Part shown: piece after piece, positions 9,626 to 18,923 of the stretch
How positions within the stretch are numbered: position 1 is the first letter of the stretch
How the letters are laid out: every line of letters begins with the position of its first letter
Source of the DNA: Paenibacillus glucanolyticus NBRC 15330
GTDB taxonomy: Bacteria > Bacillota > Bacilli > Paenibacillales > Paenibacillaceae
Direction: 5' to 3'
Assembly: GCF_004000885.1 (NCBI RefSeq)
Contig: NZ_BIMC01000002.1
Coordinates: 62,001 to 126,000, forward strand
DNA length: 64,000 nucleotides
The notes under the pieces: generated by a model
What the model was told of the DNA's origin: nothing
Seen by the model: only the letters and a program-made list of their open reading frames with translations
The model's database searches: none
Position numbers and translations under genes: made by a program

Positions 9626-10916
9626 ATGTACATAACCTCTGCTTAAAGAATTCGATTGTTTTTTTCCACGAGTCCACACTGGCTTCCGCAAGTTGCTGCT
9701 TGGTTCCCGGATCGGGGGAAATCGCACGCAAGTAAGGTATGCCGATGTAATGGCCTGCCCCATCATAGATTAGATGCTTGGATATCGCTGCTGGATCGTT
9801 TTGTGTTTTTCTCCGTAATCCTTGCTCCGATAGAGCAGCAGAATCCCAGCTTTCATCGGCTGATCCCGATATCATTAAGACTTCGCCGTTTATTTTTTCT
9901 AAAGGGATGGTTGCCCTCTCCAGCCAATCGATGTTAGCGGACAACCCGTCGTGCCATTTACGGAAAGGATTTCCCTTTTGGCTAATCCACATTTCTTTGC
10001 ATTCATTCGCCAATTGGACTGGATTATCTGGCTGCAGATAGGGGAGCGGCTGGCCTTGGTAAGTCCATGCAGGTGGAAGCGTTGGATCATTACTCCATGG
10101 GACAATTCCGCTGAACGATACGGCTGATCCGTTCAAGGAGACAACGGCTGTGATTTCAGGAAACAAGGCGGCTGACCACAGAGCAAGTTCACTGCCCCTT
10201 GACGTACCGTGAATTCCGAATCCTCCTGCCTGAACTTCAGATCGCTTCTGCAGCCATTTTATGGCCGATTCAACGTATTCAAGTGGTATATCCCTTAGCT
10301 GCTTTTGGAGATTCTCCACGCCGAAATAGGCAAGCGCGAATACCGAGAATCCGTGCGAGGCCAGAAGGGCAGCAGTTTTCTCGTTCATTCCTCCCTCGGA
10401 TCCGCCCACAACGATAATGCCGGGTCTGGGTTTCAAATCCTTGTTATAAAAAAAGTTCCCAATCAGACCTGCTTCCCGCACGGTTTGCTTCACAGTATCA
10501 TTGCTTGTCCAATGGCGGGTTACAGCTTGATGTGCCACAATCTCATCATGAGTTTCCAACAGCATTAGCGAGGTTTGTGGCGACAGTTCATCACGAGTGT
10601 CGGGTTGATTATATTTTTCGTCCAGAACATGCGTCAGTGCATTCTTTACGGTAGGCTCCATGGACCAAAACAAGGCCATTCCATCCACGCCGCAGTATGT
10701 GCCATGGATGGGTGCTTGATGGTCCAGCTCTACTTTACCTTCAGGGTCTGCAACAAAACTCGCCTGTGAGGCTAAATATCGTTCCTCATTTATTTTTTTG
10801 ATCAGATGGAATGTTACGGTTTCTTGCGGCTGCATCCCAGCGGCAGATATCTTTATAGAAGCATCTACCATGGAATGAGGATCACTGATTATAATTTTAG
10901 ATCGGTTCACAAGCAA
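9624..10916 (-). CDS. Acyl-CoA thioesterase / BAAT-family alpha-beta hydrolase
   Basis: Resembles the bile-acid-CoA:amino-acid N-acyltransferase and type-I acyl-CoA thioesterase family: an N-terminal beta-sandwich (about residues 1-130) and a C-terminal alpha/beta-hydrolase domain. The nucleophile elbow is HGTSRGSE (Ser), and GAGHYIGIPY supplies the catalytic His near the C-terminus. The open frame starts at 11024, but AAGGAGG lies just before two TTG codons; TTG at 10916 (or 10919) gives about 430 residues, typical for the family. It is a single gene with a shared terminator. The substrate in this bacterium is unknown. Confidence 0.78.
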   Translation of the reverse strand: MLVNRSKIIISDPHSMVDASIKISAAGMQPQETVTFHLIKKINEERYLASQASFVADPEGKVELDHQAPIHGTYCGVDGMALFWSMEPTVKNALTHVLDEKYNQPDTRDELSPQTSLMLLETHDEIVAHQAVTRHWTSNDTVKQTVREAGLIGNFFYNKDLKPRPGIIVVGGSEGGMNEKTAALLASHGFSVFALAYFGVENLQKQLRDIPLEYVESAIKWLQKRSEVQAGGFGIHGTSRGSELALWSAALFPEITAVVSLNGSAVSFSGIVPWSNDPTLPPAWTYQGQPLPYLQPDNPVQLANECKEMWISQKGNPFRKWHDGLSANIDWLERATIPLEKINGEVLMISGSADESWDSAALSEQGLRRKTQNDPAAISKHLIYDGAGHYIGIPYLRAISPDPGTKQQLAEASVDSWKKTIEFFKQRLCT

Positions 10917-11107
10917 CAATCGCCTCCTTATTTGAGTGAAGATGATATAGTTCTGCTTATCAACGTAAAAGTCCTTTTTTAACCCATAGAGGTGGTTGAG
11001 GGATTCATGGGCGATTAAGGCCAACCACGCCTTCGGCGAAAGAGGTCTGCTGTGGTTCTAGTGGTGCAGCTGAATTTATGCCATCATAGAGGCAAGGGGG
11101 TAATACG

Positions 11108-12565
11108 ATGTATTTGGATTTCAAGTTTGCGGATGACCGTCCGGCGTATATTCAAGTCAAGGATTACATGAAGCGCTTGATGACAACCGGTGCGCTGCAA
11201 GCGGATCAGAAGCTTCCCTCCACGCGAGAGCTGAGTGTTTTACTTCGGGTTAGCCGTAATACGGTGCTCAGCGCTTACTCGGATTTGGAGGACGAAGGTT
11301 ATATCTACGCGGTCAAAGGGCAGGGACATTTCGTTGTCCCGTCGGTAAGTGGGGTATCTGTACAGCTAGAAGGTAAGCGGCTGGATTGGGCTCCGCGTCT
11401 GAATGATTACGCCCGGCTCGCGGAAGAGAATGATCTGATGAAGCATGGCATCCGCGCCGAGAAGGGCGCCATATCTTTTACAAGCATCGCTCCCGATGAG
11501 AAGCTGTTTGATCTGCAAAATGTAAAGCGTGCATTTCTGGACCGGATGTCGCTTGAAGGGGAGGTTCTCCTTAACTACGGTTATGCCAAGGGTTATAAAC
11601 CGCTCATCGATTATCTTCTCCGTTATATGGAGAACAAGGGCGTGAATATCCAGGGCAAGGATCTGCTTATCACAAGCGGTTTTACAGAAGCGCTGAGCCT
11701 GGTCTTATCGACCTTGAACCAGGGGCATGGACGCATTCTGTGTGAGAATCCAACCCACCATACAGCCATAAAAAATTTTAAAATGCACGGGTACGACATC
11801 ACCGGCGTCGAGATGGAGCCGGACGGCATCAGCCTGACAGGGCTTGCACGCGAGCTGTCGAAGCGCCCTTACGATCTGGCGTACCTTGTGCCTTCCTATC
11901 ATAATCCTACAGGAATTGTTATGTCTCACCAGAAGAGGCTTGAAGCTCTGCGATTGCTGAATGAGTATCAGATTCCCGTTATTGAAGATGGTTTCAATGA
12001 GGAGCTGCGTTATTCGGGCTCGCATATTGCCCCTCTCGTTGCATGTGCAGGCGGGGAGAACAACAGCGTGATCTATTTGGGCAGTTTCTCGAAAATTTTG
12101 TTCCCTGGCCTGCGCGTCGGTTGGGTGCTTGCCGACAAGACGCTGATCCATTATCTGGAAAGCGTGAAGCGTGCCCGCAGTATCCATACGTCGACGCTGG
12201 ATCAATCCCTGCTCTATCAATATCTGTACAACGGCAACTTCGAGAAATATTTGAAACGGGCCAAGGCGGAGTATAAGCGAAAATATGAGCTTGCGATCCG
12301 CTGCTGCGAGGAATGGATTCCGATGGAGCGCTTGTCCGGAGACGGTGGACTTCATCTGTTTGTTGAATTTGGTCCGGATTTCCGGACGCGGGAGCTGCTT
12401 GCTGCCTGCTCCGCCCAGGGCGTCGTATTCACGCCGGGTGATATTTTCCATACCGATGGCGGAGGTCATCACACGATGCGCCTCGGCTTCTCCCGCGTCT
12501 CGGACGAGAACATCGAGAAGGGGATCCGCATTATCGGTGAAACGGCGAGGAAGCTGCTCAACTAG
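11108..12565 (+). CDS. MocR-family PLP-dependent transcriptional regulator (GntR-aminotransferase fusion)
   Basis: The N-terminal 75 residues form a GntR winged helix (LPSTRELSVLLRVSRNTV), and residues about 115-485 are a fold-type I aminotransferase domain with HNPTG (265-269), Asp294 and the PLP lysine Lys329 in GSFSK. Such proteins regulate genes and usually do not transaminate. It lies 48 bp upstream of a D-Ala-D-Ala ligase on the same strand. A MocR regulator of ddl (DdlR) is known in Brevibacillus brevis, so a similar role, sensing D-alanine through PLP, is likely by context. The ribosome site AAGGGGG supports the ATG. Confidence 0.85.
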   Translation: MYLDFKFADDRPAYIQVKDYMKRLMTTGALQADQKLPSTRELSVLLRVSRNTVLSAYSDLEDEGYIYAVKGQGHFVVPSVSGVSVQLEGKRLDWAPRLNDYARLAEENDLMKHGIRAEKGAISFTSIAPDEKLFDLQNVKRAFLDRMSLEGEVLLNYGYAKGYKPLIDYLLRYMENKGVNIQGKDLLITSGFTEALSLVLSTLNQGHGRILCENPTHHTAIKNFKMHGYDITGVEMEPDGISLTGLARELSKRPYDLAYLVPSYHNPTGIVMSHQKRLEALRLLNEYQIPVIEDGFNEELRYSGSHIAPLVACAGGENNSVIYLGSFSKILFPGLRVGWVLADKTLIHYLESVKRARSIHTSTLDQSLLYQYLYNGNFEKYLKRAKAEYKRKYELAIRCCEEWIPMERLSGDGGLHLFVEFGPDFRTRELLAACSAQGVVFTPGDIFHTDGGGHHTMRLGFSRVSDENIEKGIRIIGETARKLLN

Positions 12566-12613
12566 CAGGGCAAAAAAGAGATCGGAAGAATAACAGTTTA
12601 GGAGGACAGCATC

Positions 12614-13612
12614 ATGAAGGTTGGTGTCATCATGGGAGGCGTATCATCAGAAAGGGAGGTTTCGCTGGCTACCGGCAGGGAGATGCTCGCCCATCTGGAT
12701 AAAAACCGCTACGAGGTTTGCCCGATCGAGATTGATGACAAACGCGAGCTGATCAGCAAAACCGAAGGCATCGACATCGCCCTGCTCGCGCTGCACGGCA
12801 AATACGGGGAGGACGGCACGGTGCAAGGCACGCTGGACTCTCTCGGAATACCGTACACCGGCAGCGATGTCCTGTCCAGCAGTGTCTGCATGGATAAAGA
12901 CCTGAGCAAGAAGCTGCTGCGCTGCGAAGGTTTGTTTACCGCAGACTGGGTCGTGGTGGGCAGTATGCAGGAGCTGGCCGCCGCGGATGTGGAAGGGCTG
13001 GGCTTCCCCGTTGTTGTGAAGCCGAATGCAGGCGGGTCCAGCATTGGCACCCGGATTGTCCGTATCCAAGATGAGCTGGCATCCGCTGTCGAGGAAGCGC
13101 TCCAATGGGATCGCGCCGTGATGATTGAACAATTCATCGATGGTGAGGAGATCACTTGCCCGATCCTGAACGGGGAAATGCTTCCGATTGTGTCGATTAA
13201 ACCGAACTCCGAATTTTTTGACTACACGTCCAAATATGTGGAAGGCGAAGCGGATGAGCAGGTGATCGAGCTGCCCCCCGAACTTCGGAAGGCAGTGAAC
13301 GCGGCGGCGATTCAATGTTACAAGGCACTGAAGTGCAGTGTGTATGCCAGAATCGATATCATCCTGAAGGATAATATTCCTTATATTTTGGAGGTTAACA
13401 CCCTCCCGGGTTTAACGCGGACCAGTCTGCTGCCAAGAAGCGCGGAAGCAGCGGGATTTTCGTTCAGCAGTTTGCTCGATGCCATTATTGAATTCTCATT
13501 AACGGAACGAAAAAGCGAAAAACAAGGAGTAGAAGGATATGAATACAACGAGCAGCTTTATATCGCCGACTGTGCAAGATATGCCCCCATCCGGAATTCG
13601 ACAGTTTTTTAA
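12614..13612 (+). CDS. ddl: D-alanine--D-alanine ligase
   Basis: Joins two D-alanines with ATP for peptidoglycan stem peptides. The N-terminus has MGGVSSEREVSLATG and LHGKYGEDGTVQG; the ATP-grasp domain follows (PVVVKPNAGGSSIGT) with the metal and substrate site EVNTLPGLT. The family core ends near residue 305. Here the frame runs on for about 27 residues and overlaps the next gene by 74 bp in another frame, which is unusual. Short A runs near 13508-13522 could hide a one-base frameshift, since either alternative frame stops at or just before the next ATG. The start has TAGGAGG upstream. Confidence 0.93.
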   Translation: MKVGVIMGGVSSEREVSLATGREMLAHLDKNRYEVCPIEIDDKRELISKTEGIDIALLALHGKYGEDGTVQGTLDSLGIPYTGSDVLSSSVCMDKDLSKKLLRCEGLFTADWVVVGSMQELAAADVEGLGFPVVVKPNAGGSSIGTRIVRIQDELASAVEEALQWDRAVMIEQFIDGEEITCPILNGEMLPIVSIKPNSEFFDYTSKYVEGEADEQVIELPPELRKAVNAAAIQCYKALKCSVYARIDIILKDNIPYILEVNTLPGLTRTSLLPRSAEAAGFSFSSLLDAIIEFSLTERKSEKQGVEGYEYNEQLYIADCARYAPIRNSTVF

Positions 13613-14747
13613 TGCGGCCGAAGCGGACGATGATGTCATTTCTCTGGGCGTAGGTGAGCCGGATTTTGTGACACCTCAGTGTGCGATAGAAGCCTGCAAG
13701 CGCGCTTTGGAGCATGGGCGTACGATGTATACGCCAAACGAGGGTCTTCTGGAGTTAAGAGAAGCAATTGCGGAATACCTGCACAAGGGCTTTCAGCTGG
13801 AATATGAACCGTCACGAGAGGTTCTGGTCACCGTTGGCGGCAGTGAAGCGATTGATCTTGCCCTGCGGGCGCTCATCTCGCCGGGAGACGAAATCATCAT
13901 TCCGGTACCCGGGTACATTGCCTATGCTCCGCTTGTTCAGCTGAATGGGGGGAAGGTGGTAGAACTGGAGCTATCGGCAGAGGAGGGCTTCAAATTAACC
14001 GCGGATGAACTTCAGAAGGTAATTACACCCCGGACCAAAGCGATCGTTGTTAATTTTCCGACCAATCCGACAGGTGCCGTCATGACTTATGAGGATTGGC
14101 TCCCGATTGCCCGCCTGGCCGTTTCGCACAATTTGGTGGTCATCTCCGACGAGATGTACGCGGATCTTACCTATGGCCGCACACATACCAGCATCGCTTC
14201 ACTGCCTGGAATGCGGGAACGCACCATTGTCATCAGCGGCTTCTCCAAAGCGTTTGCGATGACGGGCTGGCGTGTCGGCTACCTCTGCGGAGATCGGGAC
14301 TTGGTGAGCGCCATGGTCAAGATTCATCAGTACACCGCCCTATGCGCACCCATCATGGGACAGATTGCCGCTATCGAATGTCTGCGGAACGGACTCGGGG
14401 ATCGGGATGCCATGAAGCTGGCTTATGATGAACGCAGAAGGATGTTTGTGCAGGGTCTGAGCGATATCGGCCTGACCTGCCGCGATCCGCAAGGTGCTTT
14501 CTATGCCTTTCCCAGCATTGCAGAAACCGGCCTTGGGTCGCAGCAGTTCGCAGAGCGGCTGCTTCGGGAAGCGAAAGTCGCTGTTGTACCGGGTCATGTG
14601 TTCGGCGCTGGCGGCGAAGGTTTCATCCGCTGCTCGTATGCCGCTTCCTCCGCTCGGCTGACAGAAGCGCTTGATCGAATAGATCTTTGGCTTAGGGCAC
14701 ACTCATCCCGTGCAGCCCAGGATCTGCACATCCTACAGAATTCTTGA
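13539..14747 (+). CDS. PLP-dependent class I aminotransferase (PatA/AspB-like)
   Basis: Cytoplasmic transaminase of the fold-type I class. Visible features are LGVGEPDF (36-43), NPTG (176-179), DEMYADL and the PLP lysine Lys237 in SGFSKAFAMTGWR. The length of 402 residues is normal. The start ATG has AAGGAG nearby and lies inside the end of ddl. Its place after ddl suggests a role in amino-acid supply for the cell wall, for example around alanine, glutamate or diaminopimelate, but the substrate cannot be read from sequence. The 3' end overlaps the convergent AraC gene by 15 bp. Confidence 0.85.
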   Translation: MNTTSSFISPTVQDMPPSGIRQFFNAAEADDDVISLGVGEPDFVTPQCAIEACKRALEHGRTMYTPNEGLLELREAIAEYLHKGFQLEYEPSREVLVTVGGSEAIDLALRALISPGDEIIIPVPGYIAYAPLVQLNGGKVVELELSAEEGFKLTADELQKVITPRTKAIVVNFPTNPTGAVMTYEDWLPIARLAVSHNLVVISDEMYADLTYGRTHTSIASLPGMRERTIVISGFSKAFAMTGWRVGYLCGDRDLVSAMVKIHQYTALCAPIMGQIAAIECLRNGLGDRDAMKLAYDERRRMFVQGLSDIGLTCRDPQGAFYAFPSIAETGLGSQQFAERLLREAKVAVVPGHVFGAGGEGFIRCSYAASSARLTEALDRIDLWLRAHSSRAAQDLHILQNS

Positions 14748-15638
14748 GAGTTTACGGTAATCCGTAGCGGTGATCCCCTCTAACCTGCGGAAAATCCGGC
14801 TGAAATAATGAATATCCGGGTATCCGACGCCTTCGCCAACCGCCTCGATCGAAATATCGGATTCCCGGAGGAGCCGCCTTGCTTCCCGGTGACGAACGGA
14901 TTGCACAAATTCACTGGGTGGCATTCCGGCAAATCGTTTGAATAATTTCGCGGTATGATCGGCACTTAACATTAAATGCTCGGCTATTATTTTATTGCTC
15001 CAGTCTTTGGCTGGAGTTTTTTCGATTTGGCTCATCAGATCAATCAGTTTGGCATCATGCGGTGACGTTTCCGTCAGGGCCTGGAAAGGATGCGTCCGAC
15101 ACAATTGAACCAGCACGTCCAGCATCAGTCCTTTGCAGGCGAGTTCATATCCGGCAGGACGGTAGGTGAACTCTTCAACGATGCGTTCCATCATCTGAAC
15201 ACAAGGCAATGGAGGCGTGTAGATGGTCCGTGAGGACAGCGGAAGGAAAGCGGATGAAACCGCTTCTTGAGCAAATTTATCCGGAGCCAGCACGGATTCG
15301 TTCACAATCATGTCCGCTTCGGTCTGAATGTCCAGTTCATCAAAAAAATCAAAATGAATTCCCAAAAATCGCGCATCAGGCTCAGATATCACCTCATTCT
15401 GATGGTAAACACCGGAGGGCAGGAAAATGAGCTGCCCGGCTTCGATGACATACCGATTCCCGTTCATCGTTGTGGCGGCTGCGCCATGGCATACGTAGAG
15501 CAGCTCGAAATCGTACAATCTTCGCCTCGGGAGAGCCCCCGTCGCCATGCGTTGGAATTGAGCATAATGAATGCTGGGCGACCATTCCCGGAAGGACGCT
15601 TCACGCTTTATCGGGTAATCCGAGTTTGTATCGTTCAT
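14733..15638 (-). CDS. AraC-family transcriptional regulator
   Basis: A 301-residue one-component regulator with an N-terminal cupin sensor (about residues 35-110; YVIEAGQLIFLPSGVYHQNEV) and a C-terminal AraC double helix-turn-helix (EAVGEGVGYPDIHYFSRIFRR, ending TATDYRKL-like). It is divergent from the isomerase-dehydrogenase pair that starts at 15897, with a 258-bp shared AT-rich intergenic region, so it most likely controls that pair in response to a sugar ligand. GGAG lies about 10 bases before the ATG. Confidence 0.87.
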   Translation of the reverse strand: MNDTNSDYPIKREASFREWSPSIHYAQFQRMATGALPRRRLYDFELLYVCHGAAATTMNGNRYVIEAGQLIFLPSGVYHQNEVISEPDARFLGIHFDFFDELDIQTEADMIVNESVLAPDKFAQEAVSSAFLPLSSRTIYTPPLPCVQMMERIVEEFTYRPAGYELACKGLMLDVLVQLCRTHPFQALTETSPHDAKLIDLMSQIEKTPAKDWSNKIIAEHLMLSADHTAKLFKRFAGMPPSEFVQSVRHREARRLLRESDISIEAVGEGVGYPDIHYFSRIFRRLEGITATDYRKLSRIL

Positions 15639-15896
15639 AGATAAATCACTCCAGAAAGGGATGAAATAAAATTTTTGAAGAGAACGGAATTGTCCAAATA
15701 ATCACTTTTCTATCTAAATCATTTGATGGAATATTTATTTATTATATAAGTATTATTACATCCTGATGGTTTATTTACAACTTGACGGAAAAAGTCAAAT
15801 GCTGCGTTACATGAATCTTTCAATTTATTTTCAAAGACTTCCATGTGAAAGCGGAAGCTGCATCAATCAACCTATTGATTTGAGGAGGGATTCGTC
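15639..15896. promoter_or_regulatory. Divergent control region between AraC regulator and isomerase gene
   Basis: An AT-rich stretch. At 15782 the sequence TTGACGGAAAAAGTCAA forms a 5-bp inverted repeat that also contains a good -35 box (TTGACG); a -10 near 15806 (GTTACA) is weak, as expected for an activator-dependent promoter. A poor cre-like sequence is present near 15845. No operator can be assigned with certainty. Confidence 0.35.
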
Positions 15897-16784
15897 ATGA
15901 AGAAAGGGATTAACATTTGGTCATTCCAAGGGGATGCGGCCATCTCCGACTGCATCCGATTGGCAAAAGAAGCTGGGTTTGACGGAATCGAATTGTCATT
16001 AAACCAAACGGGCGAGCTTGGGCTCCAAGCCGGTGATAAGGAAGTGCAGAACATCGCTGCACAGCTGAAAGACGCGGACCTGGAAATTGCAGGACTGGCA
16101 ACAGGCCTTTATTGGGATTATCCAATGACAAGCGAAGACCCGGTTGTCCGTGAAAAAGCGATGGATGTTTGCAAGAAGCAGCTGGAACTGGCTGCCGCAT
16201 TCGGCGTGGACGCCATTTTGGTTATCCCCGGCGCGGTCGGCGTCGATTTCATCCCTGGCTCCGCCGTGATTGATTACGAATATGCATACGATCGCGCTCA
16301 AGAATCCATTCGTAAGCTGGTGCCGTTTGCAGAGAGTGCCGGTGTTGCCATCGCGCTTGAGAATGTGTGGAACAAATTTCTGCTGTCGCCGCTGGAATTG
16401 CGAAATTTCATTGACGAGATCGGTTCCGATTATGTCGGCTCCTATTTTGACGTAGGGAATGTTGTTCATAACGGTTATCCCGAGCAGTGGATTCGGATTC
16501 TGGGTCAGCGGATCAAAAAAGTCCATTTCAAGGACTACCGCAGGCAAGCTGGCGGGCTGCACGGCTTTGTTGATTTGCTGGCAGGAGACGTTGATTACCC
16601 GGCCGTGGTGGAAGCACTGCGTTTAATCGGCTATGACAACTATGTTACGGCAGAGATGATCCCGGCCTATACCCACTATTCGGAGCAGATCATTTTTAAT
16701 ACATCCAATGCAATGGATGCGATTCTCGGACGTACACCGTCATTGCGCCAGCCTGACGCGCGCCAGCGTCAAGGCCAATCATAA
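15897..16784 (+). CDS. Sugar phosphate isomerase/epimerase family protein (Xyl-isomerase-like TIM barrel)
   Basis: A 295-residue TIM barrel of the AP-endonuclease-2 superfamily, which includes tagatose 3-epimerase and hydroxypyruvate isomerase. Metal and substrate residues are visible in ALENVWNKF, SYFDVGNVVHNG, VHFKDYR and VTAEMIP, giving the Glu/Asp/His/Glu set. It is followed after 24 bp by a Gfo/Idh/MocA dehydrogenase, a pairing typical for inositol, polyol or keto-sugar pathways. GAGGAGGG precedes the ATG. The exact substrate is unknown. Confidence 0.82.
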   Translation: MKKGINIWSFQGDAAISDCIRLAKEAGFDGIELSLNQTGELGLQAGDKEVQNIAAQLKDADLEIAGLATGLYWDYPMTSEDPVVREKAMDVCKKQLELAAAFGVDAILVIPGAVGVDFIPGSAVIDYEYAYDRAQESIRKLVPFAESAGVAIALENVWNKFLLSPLELRNFIDEIGSDYVGSYFDVGNVVHNGYPEQWIRILGQRIKKVHFKDYRRQAGGLHGFVDLLAGDVDYPAVVEALRLIGYDNYVTAEMIPAYTHYSEQIIFNTSNAMDAILGRTPSLRQPDARQRQGQS

Positions 16785-16808
16785 TAAGGGATACGGAGGG
16801 AATATAGG

Positions 16809-17840
16809 ATGCTGAAAATCGGAATATTGGGTTTTGGTTTCATGGGACGCATGCATTTCGACAATTATGTCCGTCTCATGGAAGAAGGTGCCGACATTAA
16901 GCTGGTTGCCATCTGCGATCTGCGTATCGATGAGCTGAAAGACAGCAAAGCCAATGGCAATATGGCCACTGAGCGTGATGTATATGATCTGGAGCCCTAT
17001 CATCTCTACGATCATGTAGACAGTATGCTGGAGAATGAAGAGCTTGATATCGTGGACGTATGTCTGCCGACTTATTTACATGCGGATATGACCTGCATGC
17101 TGCTGGAGAAGGGGATTCACGTCATGTGTGAGAAGCCGATGGCAGGCAGTGCAGAAGAAGCCTGGCGCATGGTGAAAACAGCAGAGCGTACAGGCAAAAC
17201 GTTGATGATCGGACAATGCCTGCGTTTCTGGCCCGCTTATGAATATTTAAAAGCCTGCGTGGAGGACGGACGATACGGAAGCATCGTAGCAGGGGAGTTC
17301 TTCCGCGGCTCCGAACCGCCGAAGGGCTGGTTTCTGGAAGGGGACAAAAGCGGAGGCTGCATCACCGACATGCATGTCCATGACGTGGATATGATCCACT
17401 GGCTGATGGGCAAGCCGGAACGGGTATCCACATTCGCCAAGACCATCATTGAAGGCAGCCTGTATGATATCGTGTCCACTCATTACAGCTATCCGGATGG
17501 TAAGGTGATTAACGCCCATGCGGACTGGACACTGAGCGGTGAACACGGATTCCATATGGGATACCGGGTGAATCTGGAGCAGGCTACGCTTGTGTTCCAG
17601 AATAATGAATTGAAGGTTTATCCTGAAGATGCTCCGGGCTTTACGGCTGAGCTGTCCGGTGATTCCGGTTACTATCGCGAACTCCAGTATTTCCTTGAGC
17701 ATGTTGCACAAGGGACACCCGTAACGGTATGCACACCGGAAAGCGCTGCCGGATCACTGGAAATTATCGAGGCCGAGATCCGTTCCGCGAATGCGAACGG
17801 CTCCTTGGAGACATTGCCTGGGAAGCAGACCGTATCTTAA
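16809..17840 (+). CDS. Gfo/Idh/MocA-family oxidoreductase
   Basis: NAD(P)-dependent sugar or polyol dehydrogenase. The Rossmann fold starts at once with ILGFGFMGRMH; CEKPMAGS carries the conserved Lys, and DMHVHDVDMIHWLMG has the catalytic Asp-His pair. The length of 343 residues is standard. It is probably translated from one mRNA with the upstream isomerase and under the divergent AraC protein. It likely oxidises a hydroxyl of a sugar whose keto form is handled by the isomerase; the substrate is inference. Confidence 0.86.
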   Translation: MLKIGILGFGFMGRMHFDNYVRLMEEGADIKLVAICDLRIDELKDSKANGNMATERDVYDLEPYHLYDHVDSMLENEELDIVDVCLPTYLHADMTCMLLEKGIHVMCEKPMAGSAEEAWRMVKTAERTGKTLMIGQCLRFWPAYEYLKACVEDGRYGSIVAGEFFRGSEPPKGWFLEGDKSGGCITDMHVHDVDMIHWLMGKPERVSTFAKTIIEGSLYDIVSTHYSYPDGKVINAHADWTLSGEHGFHMGYRVNLEQATLVFQNNELKVYPEDAPGFTAELSGDSGYYRELQYFLEHVAQGTPVTVCTPESAAGSLEIIEAEIRSANANGSLETLPGKQTVS

Positions 17841-17867
17841 CTAAGTTCATCAACATGGCATGAATAA

Positions 17868-17912
17868 AAAAAGCAGGCAGATCGGGAAATATCCTTGATC
17901 TGCCTGCTTTTG
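17868..17912 (+). terminator. Rho-independent terminator after the isomerase-dehydrogenase pair
   Basis: A 15-bp stem, AAAAGCAGGCAGATC with GATCTGCCTGCTTTT, ends in a short T run. The A run on its left makes it usable for the opposite strand too, where the minus-strand operon ends at 17989. Confidence 0.85.
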
Positions 17913-17988
17913 CATATGGAGCCCGCTGCGTGAGGCTCTTATTAGGCCCAGACCCGTTGCAGCGAGACTCTGTATGGTAATGAATCGG

Positions 17989-18885
17989 TTAGGCTCTGAA
18001 CGTCTTCAGAAAATCTACGGCGAGTTTGATGTCAGCCTCCGGATTTGCTTTCACTTCGCGTTCGATCGTCAGATATCCGGTGTAGCCAATGTCTTTGAGG
18101 GCTTGCAGATATGCCGACCAGTTCACGCCGCCTTCGCCGAGCGGAACCTCACGGAACTTCTCGCCGGATTCTGCCATATCGGCGATTAAGTCATGGTCCA
18201 GCGGCGGCGCTTCGTATCCGAAATCGCCGTATACATCGCGAGGATCGATATAGTCGGCGAGCTTGATTCCGTCCTTCGCATGCGTATGGACGATATAATC
18301 CTTCAGGTTGTACACGCCCTGTACCGGATCATCCCCTGTAACCATGACCATATTTGCCGGGTCGAAGTTAACCGATACGCCGTTGGAACCCAAACCGTCG
18401 AGGAATGCCTTCAAGTGGGCGGAAGGCTCGGGGCCCGTCTCGATGGCAAAGAATGCGTTCATGGAATTTGCGAAGGTGCTGAGCTCCACGCAGGCATTGT
18501 GCATCGTTTCGTATACGCGGCCGTTGTGGTCCTGCGGAACGATACCGATATGGGTTGTGATAATATTCGTTCCAAGCTCCAAACCAAGCTCCATGATCCG
18601 TTTGGATTTTTCGATCTTGGCCGCATTTTCAGCAGGGTCCTGGAAGCCGTGTCCGCCAAGGTCACCCACGAGTGCGGAGATTTCAAGTCCGAGTGATTCG
18701 ATATAATCCTTCAATTCTTTGCGAGCGGAAGCAGACAGGTTGGCTGGGTCCATTTCGCCATGAACGGCATAAATCTGAACACCATCGGCACCAACATCCC
18801 GAGCCTTGATAAGACCTTCTCTTACGCCAACACGAAAGCTGTCCACAATAACGCCAATTTTGTTAGGCATGATAGGCTTCGACAT
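17989..18885 (-). CDS. Sugar phosphate isomerase/epimerase family protein
   Basis: A 298-residue TIM barrel with the family metal-site pattern: AIETGPEP, NFDPANMV, HTHAKDG and TIEREV. It is the last gene of a three-gene minus-strand operon (dehydrogenase, isomerase, isomerase). AAGGAGG lies before the ATG. It may act on a different intermediate from the paralogue directly upstream, since both are kept in one operon. Specificity (epimerase, isomerase or dehydratase) cannot be read from sequence. Confidence 0.82.
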   Translation of the reverse strand: MSKPIMPNKIGVIVDSFRVGVREGLIKARDVGADGVQIYAVHGEMDPANLSASARKELKDYIESLGLEISALVGDLGGHGFQDPAENAAKIEKSKRIMELGLELGTNIITTHIGIVPQDHNGRVYETMHNACVELSTFANSMNAFFAIETGPEPSAHLKAFLDGLGSNGVSVNFDPANMVMVTGDDPVQGVYNLKDYIVHTHAKDGIKLADYIDPRDVYGDFGYEAPPLDHDLIADMAESGEKFREVPLGEGGVNWSAYLQALKDIGYTGYLTIEREVKANPEADIKLAVDFLKTFRA

Positions 18886-18923
18886 CGTTATATCCTCCTT
18901 ATATCATCCATCGTCCGTCTGAA

